The notes under the pieces were generated by a model. The model did not search any database, was not told where the DNA came from, and saw nothing but the letters and a program-made list of their open reading frames with translations. A DNA stretch of 64,000 bases from Armillaria gallica. Taxonomy: Eukaryota; Basidiomycota; Agaricomycetes; Agaricales; Physalacriaceae. This document shows, piece after piece, positions 36,550-48,500 of this stretch. Each line of letters opens with the position of its first letter. Position 1 is the first letter of the stretch. Where the stretch lies: assembly GCA_037576215.1 (NCBI GenBank), contig JBANDB010000007.1, positions 961,001 to 1,025,000 of the forward strand, read 5' to 3'. The translations under genes and the position numbers were made by a program.

Positions 36550-38318
36550 ATGGAAGTTAGGAAAAGAAATCATATAAATGTACAGTGTTTTGACGAGAAG
36601 CGAAGTAAGTAGATTTTTGTATGCTATAGACAGTTCTTCAAGTTGCTTTAATTCCTGATACGTTGCATCTCTTCGATTGCTGAGACCTCAATCCCCTTAA
36701 ATCACCTTATTGATTGCGACCGCGCCTATTTACAGTTCGACGACATGCCGTCATGATGCGCTGGTGCTGAGTGATTCGCGCTGCCTGGTACCGGGTTAGA
36801 TCAGTATGTTAAGTCCATGTGAAAATTGTGACGCGACGCGCAGCTATCAATAGAAATCCTTTGTTCAGAGGTGAGATGCATGGACTCGTTCGCGGGACGC
36901 GGTGACGAACTTAATCATCCCCAGCGAAATCTTGAAACATCGAGCGCTAGTCGGAGATCTTTTGAATGGCCAAGATACCCGTCCCATGGCTTGGAATTCA
37001 GGTGCAGACTGGTGCGCTCGTAATCCACTCAATCAGGAAATGTAACAGAGTACGATGCGCTGGGTATCCCCGACAAGCGGAACGTCCTTTGGACCGGTGT
37101 GTGATTCGAGGGGCAGAGCATCGCGTGGTAGAAATTGACTATATGGGTCCATGTTTGACATCAAAATCGGACTCATAGAGTGGATTCCCCGAGTCTGAGT
37201 TTGAAGTTGCTCAACGTACTAAAGGTCAACTCTCCAGGTTCCCTCCGGACTCATTGATTTGAATATGTAACCTTTAGCCTTTGCATAAATCTATAAAGTT
37301 TAGTTTGTCCTCCTCTGGCCGTCGCCCCCTTTTTGGGCGGTATTATGACACTGAGGGTTTCGGCATGACGCTCGTGAGGCGATGTTTGGCTATGTCTTCA
37401 GAGGCCACGTTTTTCACGACCCCACGTTTTTGACAAATATAGCATGGTCCTCCCCTCACTCCAGTCCCGGATTCCTTTTGCGACCGCATTCCCGCTGCCA
37501 CACGGGAAAAGTTCGTCCGACTTTTCATTCGCGCTGTGGCGGCAGCAAACAGAAGCCGATCGGTGAGTCTCCAAAATCCGAATTTTCACAAAAACATGAA
37601 GTGTGCTTAGTTTCAAATACTGGAGCGTAGTCTGATGCTTCAAGAGAGACAAAAAAGGAGACAGACTTTATCGACCCGTTCTTTCAAGCGCAATTCAAAA
37701 TCGATGCCAACTGTAAACTATGAGTCATCGTGCGAAATGATCAGGTACCCGAGGCTGTGCAACATCGTTTTTCAGAGTCATATTGTAGTAAAATTCCAGT
37801 CATGGCAACCGTTTACTTGTGAGAACAACCGTCGTCTACTACTGCTGGTTCTTACCTTAGGATTCATAAGGACCCACAACCTCGTGAAACAGCGAGGTAT
37901 TCCCGCGTGAACATCCCAGTTGCACGGCGATCTTGGCTGTACTGCCACAAGGGTCTATGACGATGCGATTTGCGCTCATATTGCTGTGAAATCGTTCTGA
38001 ATTCCCTCTTGGGAAATTCACGACGCCTCGTTTTTCTTGCTATCCCAGAGTAATCTTCCTATTTGCTCTGGACTTGCACTGGTTCGCTATCGATTCGTCC
38101 TTGTTCCCCTCTGAGCCTTCCTCTCGGTGTTGATGATGGGCGCTGTTCCGGATATGATTGTCATTGGAGTCCCGTATATAAGTTCGCTGTATAGCAGCTC
38201 TCAGTAGCAGCTGGCTTGGTCTTAGGTCGTTGCATTTCGCCCGTCGTCGTTCCCTGACACGACGTAGAGGCTCCCAAAAATTGCGCTGTGCGCATTTCCT
38301 TAACAATCCACTTTAGTA
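36550..38318. other. No gene recognised between TAL1 and the GST pair
   Basis: Short frames only. The right end is the promoter of the first GST. No RNA gene was identified. Confidence 0.45.
38175..38181 (+). promoter_or_regulatory. Possible TATA box of GST copy 1
   Basis: TATATAA lies about 140 bases before the ATG at 38319. The position is compatible with a fungal TATA element but there is no further support. Confidence 0.3.
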
Positions 38319-39155
38319 ATGTCGCGCCACCAGCCGCGTATTATCGCTTCAGCCCCAACAATACTCCTTTATGACGCTGCCGGCCCAAATACCCAGCCTT
38401 GGGCTCCAAATATATGGCGCATTCGGTAGGTTCTTCTATATTCGCGCGCGCTTACTTATACTGAATACCTTACCAGATTCATACTAAACTTTAAGCGCCT
38501 TCGCTATCGCACCATATGGGTCGAATTCCCAGACGTTGAAGCTACTATACGATCAATGGGTGCCCCACCTAGTACTGTTCGAGGCGATGGTCGCCCCGTA
38601 TACACCCTTCCCGTAATCGTAGATCCTACGAGAAATCCCGCCGCTCCCCAGATCCTTTCTAACACCAATACAATTGCTGAATACCTCGAATCGACATACC
38701 CCGCAAGGCCCGTTTTTCCCCAGGGATCTCGTGCGCTCCAAACACTCTATGTCCACTACATACAGGAAGTCTTCGTAAAGCCCCTCCTGCCCATCATGGT
38801 GCCACTCAGCCATCAGCGCCTTCCGGAACGTAGCCAATCACATTTCCGAACGGCTGACACTCCGAGTCCCCCTGGGCAGTCTCTTCCTCCAGGCCCACAG
38901 CGTGAGGCTGCCTGGGTGGCGGTCAAAGAGCAGTTCGACTTTCTTGCCAACGTCTTGGCTAAAAATGCCGGGGACGGAGATGGGGTGGTCGCGATGGGCC
39001 GAGAGGTTTCTTACGCGGATTTCGCGGTCTGCTCGGTTCTGATTTGGATTGAACGGATGGCGCCGAAAGATGGGTGGTCGAGGGTAAGGACTTGGAATGG
39101 CGGCAGATGGTGCCAGCTGTGGGAACGATGCCGGCCCTATATGGATGAGTGCTAA
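38319..39155 (+). CDS. Glutathione S-transferase-like protein, copy 1
   Basis: Two exons, 38319..38425 and 38477..39155, encode 261 residues with a 51-nt intron. The N-terminal thioredoxin-like half carries TILLYDAAG, QPWAPNIWRIRFILNFK and the glutathione-site stretch YTLPVIVDP, followed by NTIAEYLESTYPARPVFP. The C-terminal helical half includes VSYADFAVCSVLIWIERM. This matches basidiomycete GSTs of the fungal-specific GSTFuA-like group, cytosolic proteins that bind glutathione and wood-derived or xenobiotic compounds. The subclass is from memory. It forms a tandem pair with the gene at 40450, with the same strand and the same intron position. Confidence 0.93.
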
Positions 39156-40400
39156 AGTCCGGTCAACTTAATTCTTAAATTGCTTCAGTAGAAGTACAGT
39201 AATCACTTTGGTATTGCACCCTATCGGTTTGTTGTATTTCGGTTTGTCTTCGCTTTTGTTGTAGTATTTGTACTTTTTAGCTTCTTCATTTAGAATACTA
39301 GAATACTGGTATATGCCTTTCGTAGATAGAAGTTTCAGTAGTAATGGGTCTCGGTATGGTATTTATATATGTTTCTCTGATTATCACAAACAAGAGTGTC
39401 AAAGGATATGAACTGTATACCTTATAGTAATTAATATTTAAACCGCTTGATAGGTATTATTTTTGGAGACCTATGTCCGGAGAGGCTCGGATAATTGTCA
39501 TCACATATAGTATGCATTTCTCTTCTTTACTACCGCCGATCACACCACTGTCGATTCCGACGAAGTTACGAGTCAAGGGCGTAACAGCAGCGCTGTGTGC
39601 TGACATACCAGACGTGTGAAGTATACAAGAACGCCAGATCGGTCGCAACAATCATGCCGCCTGTAGTAGTAATACCACCCGTTACCGCAGTACCTTTTCC
39701 TTTGAGATTGTTAAACGCCAGGGAAAGATGCCCGCCGAATAAAGTTTCAGCTTTCTTTTTCAAGTTACTGTTTCTACGGGTACCTACCCGAGACTATCGC
39801 AGAGAAAATCCTGAATCGACTTGAAGCGAAGCGCCCGAAGATTGCCGTATCTTTCACTCCGAACCCGCGTCTAGATTGTGCAATGCAGAATGTACACCGA
39901 GAAGAAAGCGGCACATCTGCTGTCCCATCGATTCGCCTGCCAGTCAGAGACGTTCATCGGCCTCGACGCTGATTTCCAAATGTAGCCAATAAAAGCACGC
40001 CGCCCTACAGCTGAGATGACGTACATAGCAAGAAGCACTGGTCTCGGTGTACTTATGAAATACACCCAGCCTCGAGAAACCAAGGTGGGGTAGATTCGTG
40101 TCAGTGTCGAAATAAACGGGAGATTCCGAAGGTTGCTATATCATGCGCCAAGTCAATGGATGCCATTCCCGATTGACCAGGATTGAACACGGAACTCCCT
40201 TGAAAATCAAGATCAGAATATGTAATGGAACATACAGTGACTCTTATTGACGGTGCCTATATCACTTCGTGTCTCAAGGAGCTGTCTATGGTGTGCGCCT
40301 CGGAGTCCTTGAGTGTTCGGCGCTGTAACGTTGACCTTCTGATAATGATCCAATCCTGACTTGGTTCACAAATCATAAATGTGAAATGTTTAGAGATGAA
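39156..40400. other. Spacer between the two GST genes
   Basis: The minus strand at 39566-39763 gives a short frame (GGITTTGGMIVATDLAFLYT) that reads rather like protein. It lacks a start codon and a clear splice pattern, so it may be a relic. Otherwise nothing is seen. Confidence 0.4.
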
Positions 40401-40408
40401 TATAAAAA
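40401..40408 (+). promoter_or_regulatory. TATA-like element of GST copy 2
   Basis: TATAAAAA lies 49 bases before the ATG at 40450, a typical fungal distance. No equivalent at that distance is seen before GST copy 1. Confidence 0.45.
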
Positions 40409-40449
40409 CGGTACAAAGCGCAGATTCCTCTCACATAGAGCGTATTTCC

Positions 40450-41252
40450 ATGTCTAGGCGTCCTTCGAGTCCTCCCGTCATAACGCTGTATGACGTTCCA
40501 GGACACAATGCCCAGCCTTGGGCGCCGAACATATGGCGAATACGGTGAGTTTATATTGCGCTTCATGGTATCCTGCCTGTATTGACATTGTCAGTTTCAT
40601 TTTGAACTACAAGCACCTCAGATATCGCACCGTCTGGGTTGAATTCCAAAACATAGAGATTACTCTGCGATCTATCGGAGCCCCTCCGAGTTCCCAGAGA
40701 AGCGATGGGCGACCAGTCTACACCCTACCCGTCATAGTGGACCCAACACTGAACCCATCCGCGCCCCAGATCCTGTCCAACCCGAATACCATCGCCGAGT
40801 ATCTCGAGTCTCGCTATCCAGCGCGTCCGGTCTTCCCTGAGGGATCGCGCGCGCTGCAAACGCTGTTCGTGAACTACATCCAGGAGGTGTTCGTTAAACC
40901 TCTGCTGCCAATTATGGTTCCTTTGAGTCACCAGCAGCTCCCGGAGCGCAGCCAGACTAATGCGCACATGAGTCAGTCCCTACCCCCGGGACCGCAGCGA
41001 GAGCATGCGTGGATGCTTGTCAAAGAGCAGTTTGATTTTCTTGCCACAATTTTAGACAAGAATGCTAGTGATGGTGATGGGGTGGTTGCGATGGGGCATC
41101 AGGTTTCCTACGCAGATTTTGCGCTTTGCTCCGTGTTAGTATGGATAGAGAACATGGCTGCTCAGGATGGGTGGGCGAGGGTTAGGCACTGGAATGGTGG
41201 GAGGTGGGTCAGGATCAGGGAAAGGTGCAGGGAATATATGGATGTGTGTTGA
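40450..41252 (+). CDS. Glutathione S-transferase-like protein, copy 2
   Basis: Two exons, 40450..40544 and 40595..41252, encode 250 residues with a 50-nt intron at the same phase-2 position as in copy 1. The N-terminal motif TLYDVPG, QPWAPNIWRIRFILNYK and YTLPVIVDPTLNP, and the C-terminal VSYADFALCSVLVWIENM, align almost without gaps to copy 1. Copy 1 has a slightly longer N-terminus and a few extra residues after LPERSQ. Enzymatically it should be a cytosolic glutathione transferase or ligandin. It lies just left of the DyP relic region, and a fragment of a third GST copy is at 58453-58499. Confidence 0.93.
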
Positions 41253-41859
41253 TTTACTTGGCTTTCTTTCCTTGAAATGTGTAGAGCATACGATCTACAG
41301 TACCATTTAGACTTTAGTAATTATTAACATTTAGTCAAGCAACCCTGCTCACCGCAAGAAGATACTTGATTTATGTGTGAAGACCCCCCAGAAGGATGAT
41401 CACACGGGCGGCGAGGTGAGGCTGTATTCACTCCTTTTCCGGAAGTGGTCAATAATCCAAGTTGGTCTTCAACTTGAAGGGCGACGCGTTTTGTGTGATG
41501 ATAACAGATCAACATTCAACGAAGAATGATTTATTGGACAATAATGCTTGGTAACCTTCTCAGCATTATCTAGAGGAGAATTCCTGGCAGGGAGATCACG
41601 TAGGCTACCACAGTGCACTTTGGACATCTTGCAAACATCTAAATGAACCTAGCTATGTTAGCGCGATATTTTGCAGAGCCACCCAGAAAGAGTACTAAAC
41701 AAGAGCTTGACTTTAATTTGGAGGTAAAATCAGGACACCACGCCAAGGCATACCTAAGAGTTAGCTTATTCCTCTGCAAGGTCGGAGTCCATGTTTGCGG
41801 CGTGGGAATATGGTATCACGGCATCCGGGCCGTGCGGTCCCTCGTCTATCAGATTTTAG
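41253..41859. other. Gap between GST copy 2 and DyP relic 1
   Basis: No gene or repeat is recognised. Upstream parts of the DyP relic may extend into it beyond recognition. Confidence 0.4.
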
Positions 41860-43370
41860 ATGTATTACTTGAAACTGGCTTCATCGGTGATCCTGGAACA
41901 GGCAAACACAGCTGGGCGGCGACTATTTTGGGCGAGTCAAAATAGAATCAAAGTGCGAAATGTCGGATTTTGCCTCAGTCAAAATCCGGGGAATTGCCTA
42001 ATAAGGAAATATCGAAGGATTTTGCCTCGCCCAAAATCGGCATCTCGGATTTTGATTCTATTTTGACCATCCACAAATAGTTGCCCCCCAGCTGTGAAAT
42101 GGCGCAGTCATTTGCGCGAGGATCTGTTCATGGTGTTTCCTTCTTGCGTCGTCGGATACAGTTGAAAACATCGATGGAACTCTATCGTGCAGATTTTAGG
42201 TGATTCTATTGACGAGCTACACGCGCGCCCTGGATCAGAGGAAGGTCATGAACGTAAGCTTTACGATTTTTCTCTTCGTAATGATCGTTAATGATGCGTA
42301 TCCAGATTTCGGATTCATGGATGGACTAAGTCAGCCCGCCGTGAAGGGATTTACAAAATGTCCCTTACTAGCTAGCCGTCGATTCCCGAGAAATTTTATT
42401 GGGCGATAAAGGGGATGTCACTGCTGATACTCGTCCGCACTGGGCTAAAGATGGCTCGTTCCTGGTCTTCCGTCAGCTGGAGCACGGGTGCCAGAGTTCA
42501 ACAAATTTTTGTCCGACAATCCTATTTCTGAACCCGGTACTAAGCTCGCTCCCGAAGCGGGATCTACCTTGTTGGGAGCCCGCATGGTTGGACAATGGAA
42601 AAGTGTATGTTGTTCATCCGAGAAGATATTCATGTGACTAATTAATCTCCGATTAAAGGGAACTCCCGTCGATCTTGCACCATTATTCGACGATCCTCCG
42701 CTGGCGTCGGATCGTATAAGGAACAACAACTTTACCTACCATCATGACGGTGAAAATAGCAACAACTAGACTCGATGTCCCTTTGCCGCGCACACTAGGA
42801 AGGTACGCCCTCGGGCTAATTTAAAGCGCGAGGATACAATGCATCACATCATTCGCGCTGGTATTCCCTACGGACCGGAAGGTTAGATCGATTTTGTCAG
42901 GCGAAACCAGACAGCTTACTTATAGGATGTTTACAGTGACACCTGAAGAATCACAGTCTCATATGACGAGCACTTCCCTAGAGCGCGGACTTGCTTTGGG
43001 TTAGTTGGAAGTTTTCGTGAATGGGCATCGACTGACCGATGCTATCACAGTCGCATACCAATCTAACATAGCTCAAGGTTTCCACTTTTTGCAGCAGGTT
43101 TGGATCAACGACGCAAAGTGAATCATCAACATTTGCCCCTGTGCGCTAGTCTCAATCTTCTTTAGCGTCAGGCTTGGCACCGGTGTGGATGCTGTTATCG
43201 GTTCTGCGGGAAACGATCCTTCTTCGAGGAGTCGTACGATTACTGGTCTCGATCCAGCATATCATCGCCGTACTATGACATTGCAGAACGGTGGATGTTC
43301 ACTTCAAAGCGAGCGCTGTTTTAGCTAATAGTATTTGACTCAGATTTCGTTGTATCGCCGCTATATTGAA
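41860..43370 (+). pseudogene. DyP-type peroxidase relic 1
   Basis: Segments match the intact DyP at 52182-54130 in order. They are IGDPGT near 41886, SIDELHARPGSEEGHE near 42230, DFGFMDGLSQPAVKGF near 42307, the PLFDDPPLASDR block, TRCPFAAHTRKVRPRA, IIRAGIPYGPEG near 42880, TPEESQS, FLQQVWIND, GTGVDAVIGSAGNDPSSRSR and DFVVS near 43343. The intron positions are also kept. The copy is dead: it has lost its 5' third, carries an in-frame TAG at 42767-42769 and several shifts, has a broken glycine-rich exon after 42360, and is interrupted by a palindromic insertion. It lies on the strand opposite to the intact gene. Confidence 0.85.
41936..42067. mobile_element. 132-bp MITE-like palindromic insertion
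   Basis: The ends are perfect 17-bp inverted repeats (GTCAAAATAGAATCAAA at 41936-41952 and its complement at 42051-42067). The similarity continues inward with mismatches (CGAaATGtCG versus CGAGATGCCG, then two matching AAAATCC words), so most of the element can fold on itself. It has no coding capacity and is far too short for an autonomous transposon. It sits inside DyP relic 1 where the intact gene has none of this sequence. No clear target duplication is visible, although the left flank also contains CTATTTTG, which pairs with the terminal repeat. Confidence 0.7.
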
Positions 43371-44241
43371 TCCTATTGCCGCCTAAAGCTGATGTTAGCG
43401 ATACCCTATGCATGCCGAGTGCTAGATACGCATTATATTACTATTATTATTTCTACGCATATTATGCCACTGCCTCCAGTTAATCCTTTAGACATTATGT
43501 ACCTGTATATCTCCACAAGCATCGTACTATCATACTCTGCGGAACCCCAGCGTCAGCAGCTCTACTGCGACTGTACCTATCAGTTTTCCACATTTCATGA
43601 CATGAAAACCACCAGGAGTTATTTAACCAGAATTGAAATGGCTCTACATACTGTTAGTTCGCTCCGGGCCGAGCCTGGGCCCGCCGGCGAAATCGCACAG
43701 CCACCATGTTGGCAAAACGATTTTTCCTTACAGTGACCACGTCAACATAATATAACGCTTGCAAGGCCCACATCAGGGGCAGAGCCTGCTACGTTTACTC
43801 CCCTTGAAAATATAATAGTATCTTTGTGTTACCTTCTGAATATCCTTGAGTTCTGCAGAAGACTCTTCAAGAGAGTTTCAATCATGGTAATTCTAATCTG
43901 ACTTTGTGCAAAGAACTTATCATCTCTCAAACTGGAAGTACTTATTAAGTAGGCACTGCTCGAAAAAGATTCGCTCATCTTTGCTTCTCACATTTTCTCA
44001 CAGAATCCGAAGCTTCGGCCGATCAACTCCATGGCGAGCGTGATAGTAACGGACAGTCACATGTAAACAGTGACAAGCCAAGTCATCGCCACACCGAACA
44101 TTTTACTTTCAAAGAAATATCTCAGCACTAGGCCGGGAGATTTTTCCGTAAATAGGAATTTTGTTGACATCGGACTTCGGCTTTTCGTCAAATCTCAGAA
44201 ACCATCATCCCTCTATAAGACCTACTACTAACGTAGCAGGA
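43371..44241. other. Gap between DyP relics 1 and 2
   Basis: Positions 43675-43755 resemble 45258-45350, the tail of relic 2, so the downstream flank of the relics is itself duplicated. The remaining bases (about 43760-44240) have no counterpart there and could be an insertion. No gene is seen. Confidence 0.5.
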
Positions 44242-44345
44242 ATTCCCGCTTTGTTCCCTGCTCTTTTCTTGTTATTGTATGCCTGTGAAATCTGGAGCCG
44301 AAAAATGTAGTGTCAATACCTGAATGGATATCGCATTCAATAGAG
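44242..44345 (+). repeat. Direct repeat left of DyP relic 2
   Basis: This matches 45352-45456 in the same orientation, with CCCGCTTxGTxCCCTGCTCTTT then TTGTATGCCTGTG and a shared ATTCAAT end. The two copies bracket DyP relic 2. Confidence 0.75.
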
Positions 44346-45345
44346 CTCACGTCGCGTCTCTCCGACTTTCGGCCCTGCTATTGAAGTCAGTCGAATTCTT
44401 CTGCTTTCCGATTTCTCATCTTCGAGAAATCTCGATTTTAGAATCGTCGACATGGGTGTACTAGTAGCCACCCTGCACTTTATTGATCGGCTCTATCCAA
44501 TCCTTTCAGTGACGTGACGAACGGAATTGGAGTCGACACCTTGCCAGGTCACTTAGATTTGATAACTTGGAAGATACGCCATTCAAGAAGCTCAAGCAGC
44601 CGTACGCTTGAACTTGAATGTCATCCAGGCAGATATCCTGTGGGTCAATCAGGCAGTCTTCTCTCTATCCTGTATGATTTATGCAATTTAGGGCTAGGAC
44701 GAAGCAGGAACTGTTTTTATTTTTCGGGATTTAAAAAGCGACTGGCTTTAAGAGCATGCTGGCGACGGATAGTATCCGCCAGGCTGTCTCATTACCCCTA
44801 CGACCGGAATATTGGCTGTCGTCACCTACCATCATATCGGTGAAAGTAGTCACAACCAGACTCGATGTCCTTTCGTTGCGCATACTAGGAAGGTGCGCCT
44901 TCGAGCCGATTTCAGCCGCGAAGATGCAAGGCATCATGTCATTCGTGCTGGTATTCCCTACGGACCCAAAGGTTAGAACCTTTCGCCGTTGGGCGAAACC
45001 AGAGAGCTTATAGGATGCTTGCAGTGACACCTGAAGAATCACAGTCCAATAAGACAGGCACTTCCCTAGAACGCGGTTTTTGCTTTTGGTTAGTTACAAA
45101 TCGATGTTACGGCAGTGCAGTCGCATACCAATCCGACTTAGTCCAGAGCTTCCGCTTTTTGCAGCAGGTTTGGGTCATCATAATTTGCTCGTGCGTGCTG
45201 TTCTCAAAGTTCGGTAGCTTCAAGCCTGGCACCGGTGTGGATGCCCGGTTCATCCCATTTGGCCACCGGCAAAATCGCACAGCCACTACGGCAAAGCATT
45301 TTCTCTTCTTCCTTACCACCACTGCACCTCGAACGAACGCGTCAG
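44330..45345 (+). pseudogene. DyP-type peroxidase relic 2, internally deleted
   Basis: The 5' part (44360-44815) parallels relic 3 at 61741-62410 and contains the remains of the secreted N-terminus and the KELFLFFEIQNA block, now frameshifted. At about 44820 it jumps straight to a region matching the C-terminal half of the intact DyP (TRCPFVAHTRKV, VIRAGIPYGPKG near 44970, TPEESQSNKTGTSLERG, FRFLQQVWV, PGTGVDA). The middle, including the GxxDG catalytic motif, is gone. It ends about 200 bases before the hydantoinase start and may overlap that gene's promoter. Confidence 0.8.
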
Positions 45346-45351
45346 CATAAT

Positions 45352-45456
45352 ATTTCCCGCTTCGTCCCCTGCTCTTTGCTTGTCATTGTATGCCTGTGGA
45401 ACTTGGGGCCCCAAAGTTAAATGTCAACATTTGAATGGGAATCACATTCAATTGGA
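45352..45456 (+). repeat. Direct repeat right of DyP relic 2
   Basis: Second copy of the 44242-44345 sequence, same orientation. It lies 90-190 bases upstream of the hydantoinase ATG, so it is probably part of that gene's promoter region. Confidence 0.75.
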
Positions 45457-45543
45457 GCGCATTTGGAGCGGCACCCGGCAATAGGCACCCTTTGCGCTTA
45501 GGTAAATGGTGACCACGATACACAATCTCTCTCCCGTGTTATC

Positions 45544-48500
45544 ATGTACAGAATTGGCGTCGACGTCGGAGGCGCGTATTGACCTGCTTTACTCATGAAT
45601 TGGACTGACGATAGGGAGCAGGAACGAATACGGACAGTGTCATTGTCGACATCTCCAAGACTCACGACCCGGAGACACGCGGTATAGTCGCGTCTTTCAA
45701 ACATGCAACGACCCTCGATGTCACCGACGGTATCGAGGCTGCGGTAAGGAAGGTCCTGACTGATGCAAACATCGACCCTCAAGGTGGGAAGGTGTTGAGC
45801 CTAACCATTGGGACAACAGTAAGCTAGCTTTTGGTATCCTGTGGCGACCCGTTGTTTCTCACTTGAGTAGCATTTTATCAATGCTGTCGTTCAATCAGAT
45901 GCCAGGCGGTTGCAAAAAGTGGCTATCGTTCGACTCGCTGCTCCTTACACCGCCGAGGTTCCACCTGTTAGTCCGATTGCATGATAGGCCTCTTCTTGTC
46001 TTTCATTCTGATATTTGTATAGTTTATTGATTTCCCGGAGAATCTGAAGAAGCTCATGAACGGGCACTACGCGATAATTAAAGGTGGTCTCCAGATGTAA
46101 GCCAGAGATCTTCGCTGCATTCAATATGACTAACATCGACTTGCAGAGATGGCCGTCTAATCAATGATATTGTGGAGGCAGAGATTGTCGAACAGGCGGT
46201 ACAGATCAAAGCAAAGGGTCTGAAGAATGTTGTCGTTATCGGAGTGTGTGAGTTGTTAGTTCTAGTTTACTTTCAGTCCTGCTTAAGCTGTATCAGTTTC
46301 TCCTTTGGACGTGTCAGGTAGCAATGAGTACAAGGTTCGAGACATACTTGCCAAGGAACTCGGTCCGGCCGTCAACATTATATGTTCTCGTGATGGTATG
46401 TTCTCCCGTGCCAGTTCAACGGCCTACTGCTGACATCTACTATCATAGTTGGACAAGTCGGCTTCCTGGAACGCGAGAATGCCTCAATCCTGAATGCCAC
46501 GATAACAAGTTTCGCTCAGCATACCATACGAGGATTTGAGCGGGCCATGAAGAGGCTCGGGTTAACTTGTCCTCTTTATATTACCCAGGTAGGTTGTTCG
46601 TTCCGGTATCACCGTACTTTCACGTTACTCTTTTTCAGAATGACGGCACGCTGACGACGGCAGCCGGTGCTGCGCGACTGCCTATCCGCACATTTTCTTC
46701 TGGAGCTACTAATTCCATGCGAGGAGCCTCGTATCTGGCCGGTATCGACCTCAAGAGCAAGGAAGAAACAGGAAAGGGCATGCTCGTCGTGGACGTAGGT
46801 GGGACGACCACAGATGTAGGGATGTTGTTGCCGAGTGGGTTTCCTCGGCAAGCTGCGGCGTTCATCGAAGGTGCGCGGCTTTGATCTGTAAATCGCTTGG
46901 ATCCTCAATTTCTTCCTAGTGGGTGGTGTTCGTACCAAGTGAGTCCTGTGCGGATCGCGGACCTAATACTTGTCGAACCCTTTGCAAAGTTTCTCTATGC
47001 CAGACATCAGCTCTATCGGTCTTGGGGGTGGTTCCAGAGTTCGCGCTGAAGATACGAAGGTTACTGTAGGCCCGGATTCCGTTGGTCTTTATGTGAGATC
47101 AATCCTACTGTCGTCATTCCATACTGACCGCGTTTGTACAAGTTAACTCAAGACGCGAAAGTGTTCGGTGGTGATATTCTAACTGCAACTGACATCGCTG
47201 TCCGTGCTGGAAAGAAGGACATTGGCGACGCGTCTTTGGTGTCTGCAGTAAGCGACGAGTTGGTGGTGAAAGCCCAGTACGCTATGAAAAGGCTACTCGA
47301 GGTAGGTCAGGACCATTTCAGTCGCGCATATTTCTCATCAGTTCGTTTTAGAGTGTCGTCGACCGCATGAAGACAAGCCCGGAAGATTGCACACTACTTC
47401 TTGTCGGTGGAGGATCTATTATTGTCCCCCCTGCTCTCGCTGGAGTCAAAGAGATCATGTAAGTATGGAGTCCGACTTGGCCCTGCGATGCTGATCCACC
47501 TTTATTCAGTCTCCCTCCCTTTCACGGTGTCGCCAACGCAGTCGGGGCTGCTATCGCAATTGTATCGGGGGAAATCGACATCATCGAAATTCTGCAGGGC
47601 AAGAGTCTTCCAGATACTCTCGAACGGATCAAGGTAGAGGCTATGGCCAAAGCGGTTGAAGCTGGCGCGGATCCACAGACAACTAGGATCGCTGAGGTCA
47701 ATGTTCTGCCTGTACAGGTAACCGAGTTCGCTGCCTGTTTTGTGTTCTTTTTGATAGACTGTTTTGTAGTATGTCACTAATCAGGCCACGAGGATCATCG
47801 TCAAGGCTATTGGAGAGCTCAGGACGCTGGAGGAAGGCAAATTCATTATTCCAAGTAAATCAGAAGACGGTCAGGTCGGCCTCCCTGAAGAAGACGAGGT
47901 CGAGACTACACAAGAAGTTCTCGCGGAGGGCGCAGAGGTCATGGAAGAGATCGATTATGAATACTACAGACCCACCATCGTCGGCAATGAATGGATCGTC
48001 ACTGAGACGGATCTTTGTGCGCATGCTTTAGTTCTTTCTGATTCATACCATTCATTCCCATATGTTTGTTTTCTTGCAGTTTTCATTATGGAAGGATGCG
48101 GAGTGCTCGGAACTGTTCGTTAGCAGATATATTAACTACCTTTTCCCGAGATACTAATCGATTTGACACGACAGGGAGGTGGTGGATCGCCTTATCCTTC
48201 GTATCTCATCGCCAGACAAATTCTCCGTGATGGTGGTTGTATCAGGGTGGTCGACCATTCTTCTCTCCCGGACACAGCGTATGTAGTTCGGGGCGGTATG
48301 ATGGGCTCCCCGTCCGTTGGCTCTGAGAGACTGGGGGATGCGAAGCAAATCTTGACCGCCGGCAAGGAATTGGCCCATCACTGCGGTATTTCGGAGTATG
48401 CTGCTACATTGTGGTAGGAGTTGATTTCACTGTTCGTCATCCTTCCTTGTTCACTGATGTGCCGAACTGTAGTGATGAAATCGGTGGTGGTAATGGAATG

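Noticed and set aside
39566..40083. Protein-like minus-strand pieces between the GST genes
   Set aside because: They have no ATG start and no splice sites that join them, and the pieces are separated by stops. Kept only as a note in the spacer entry.
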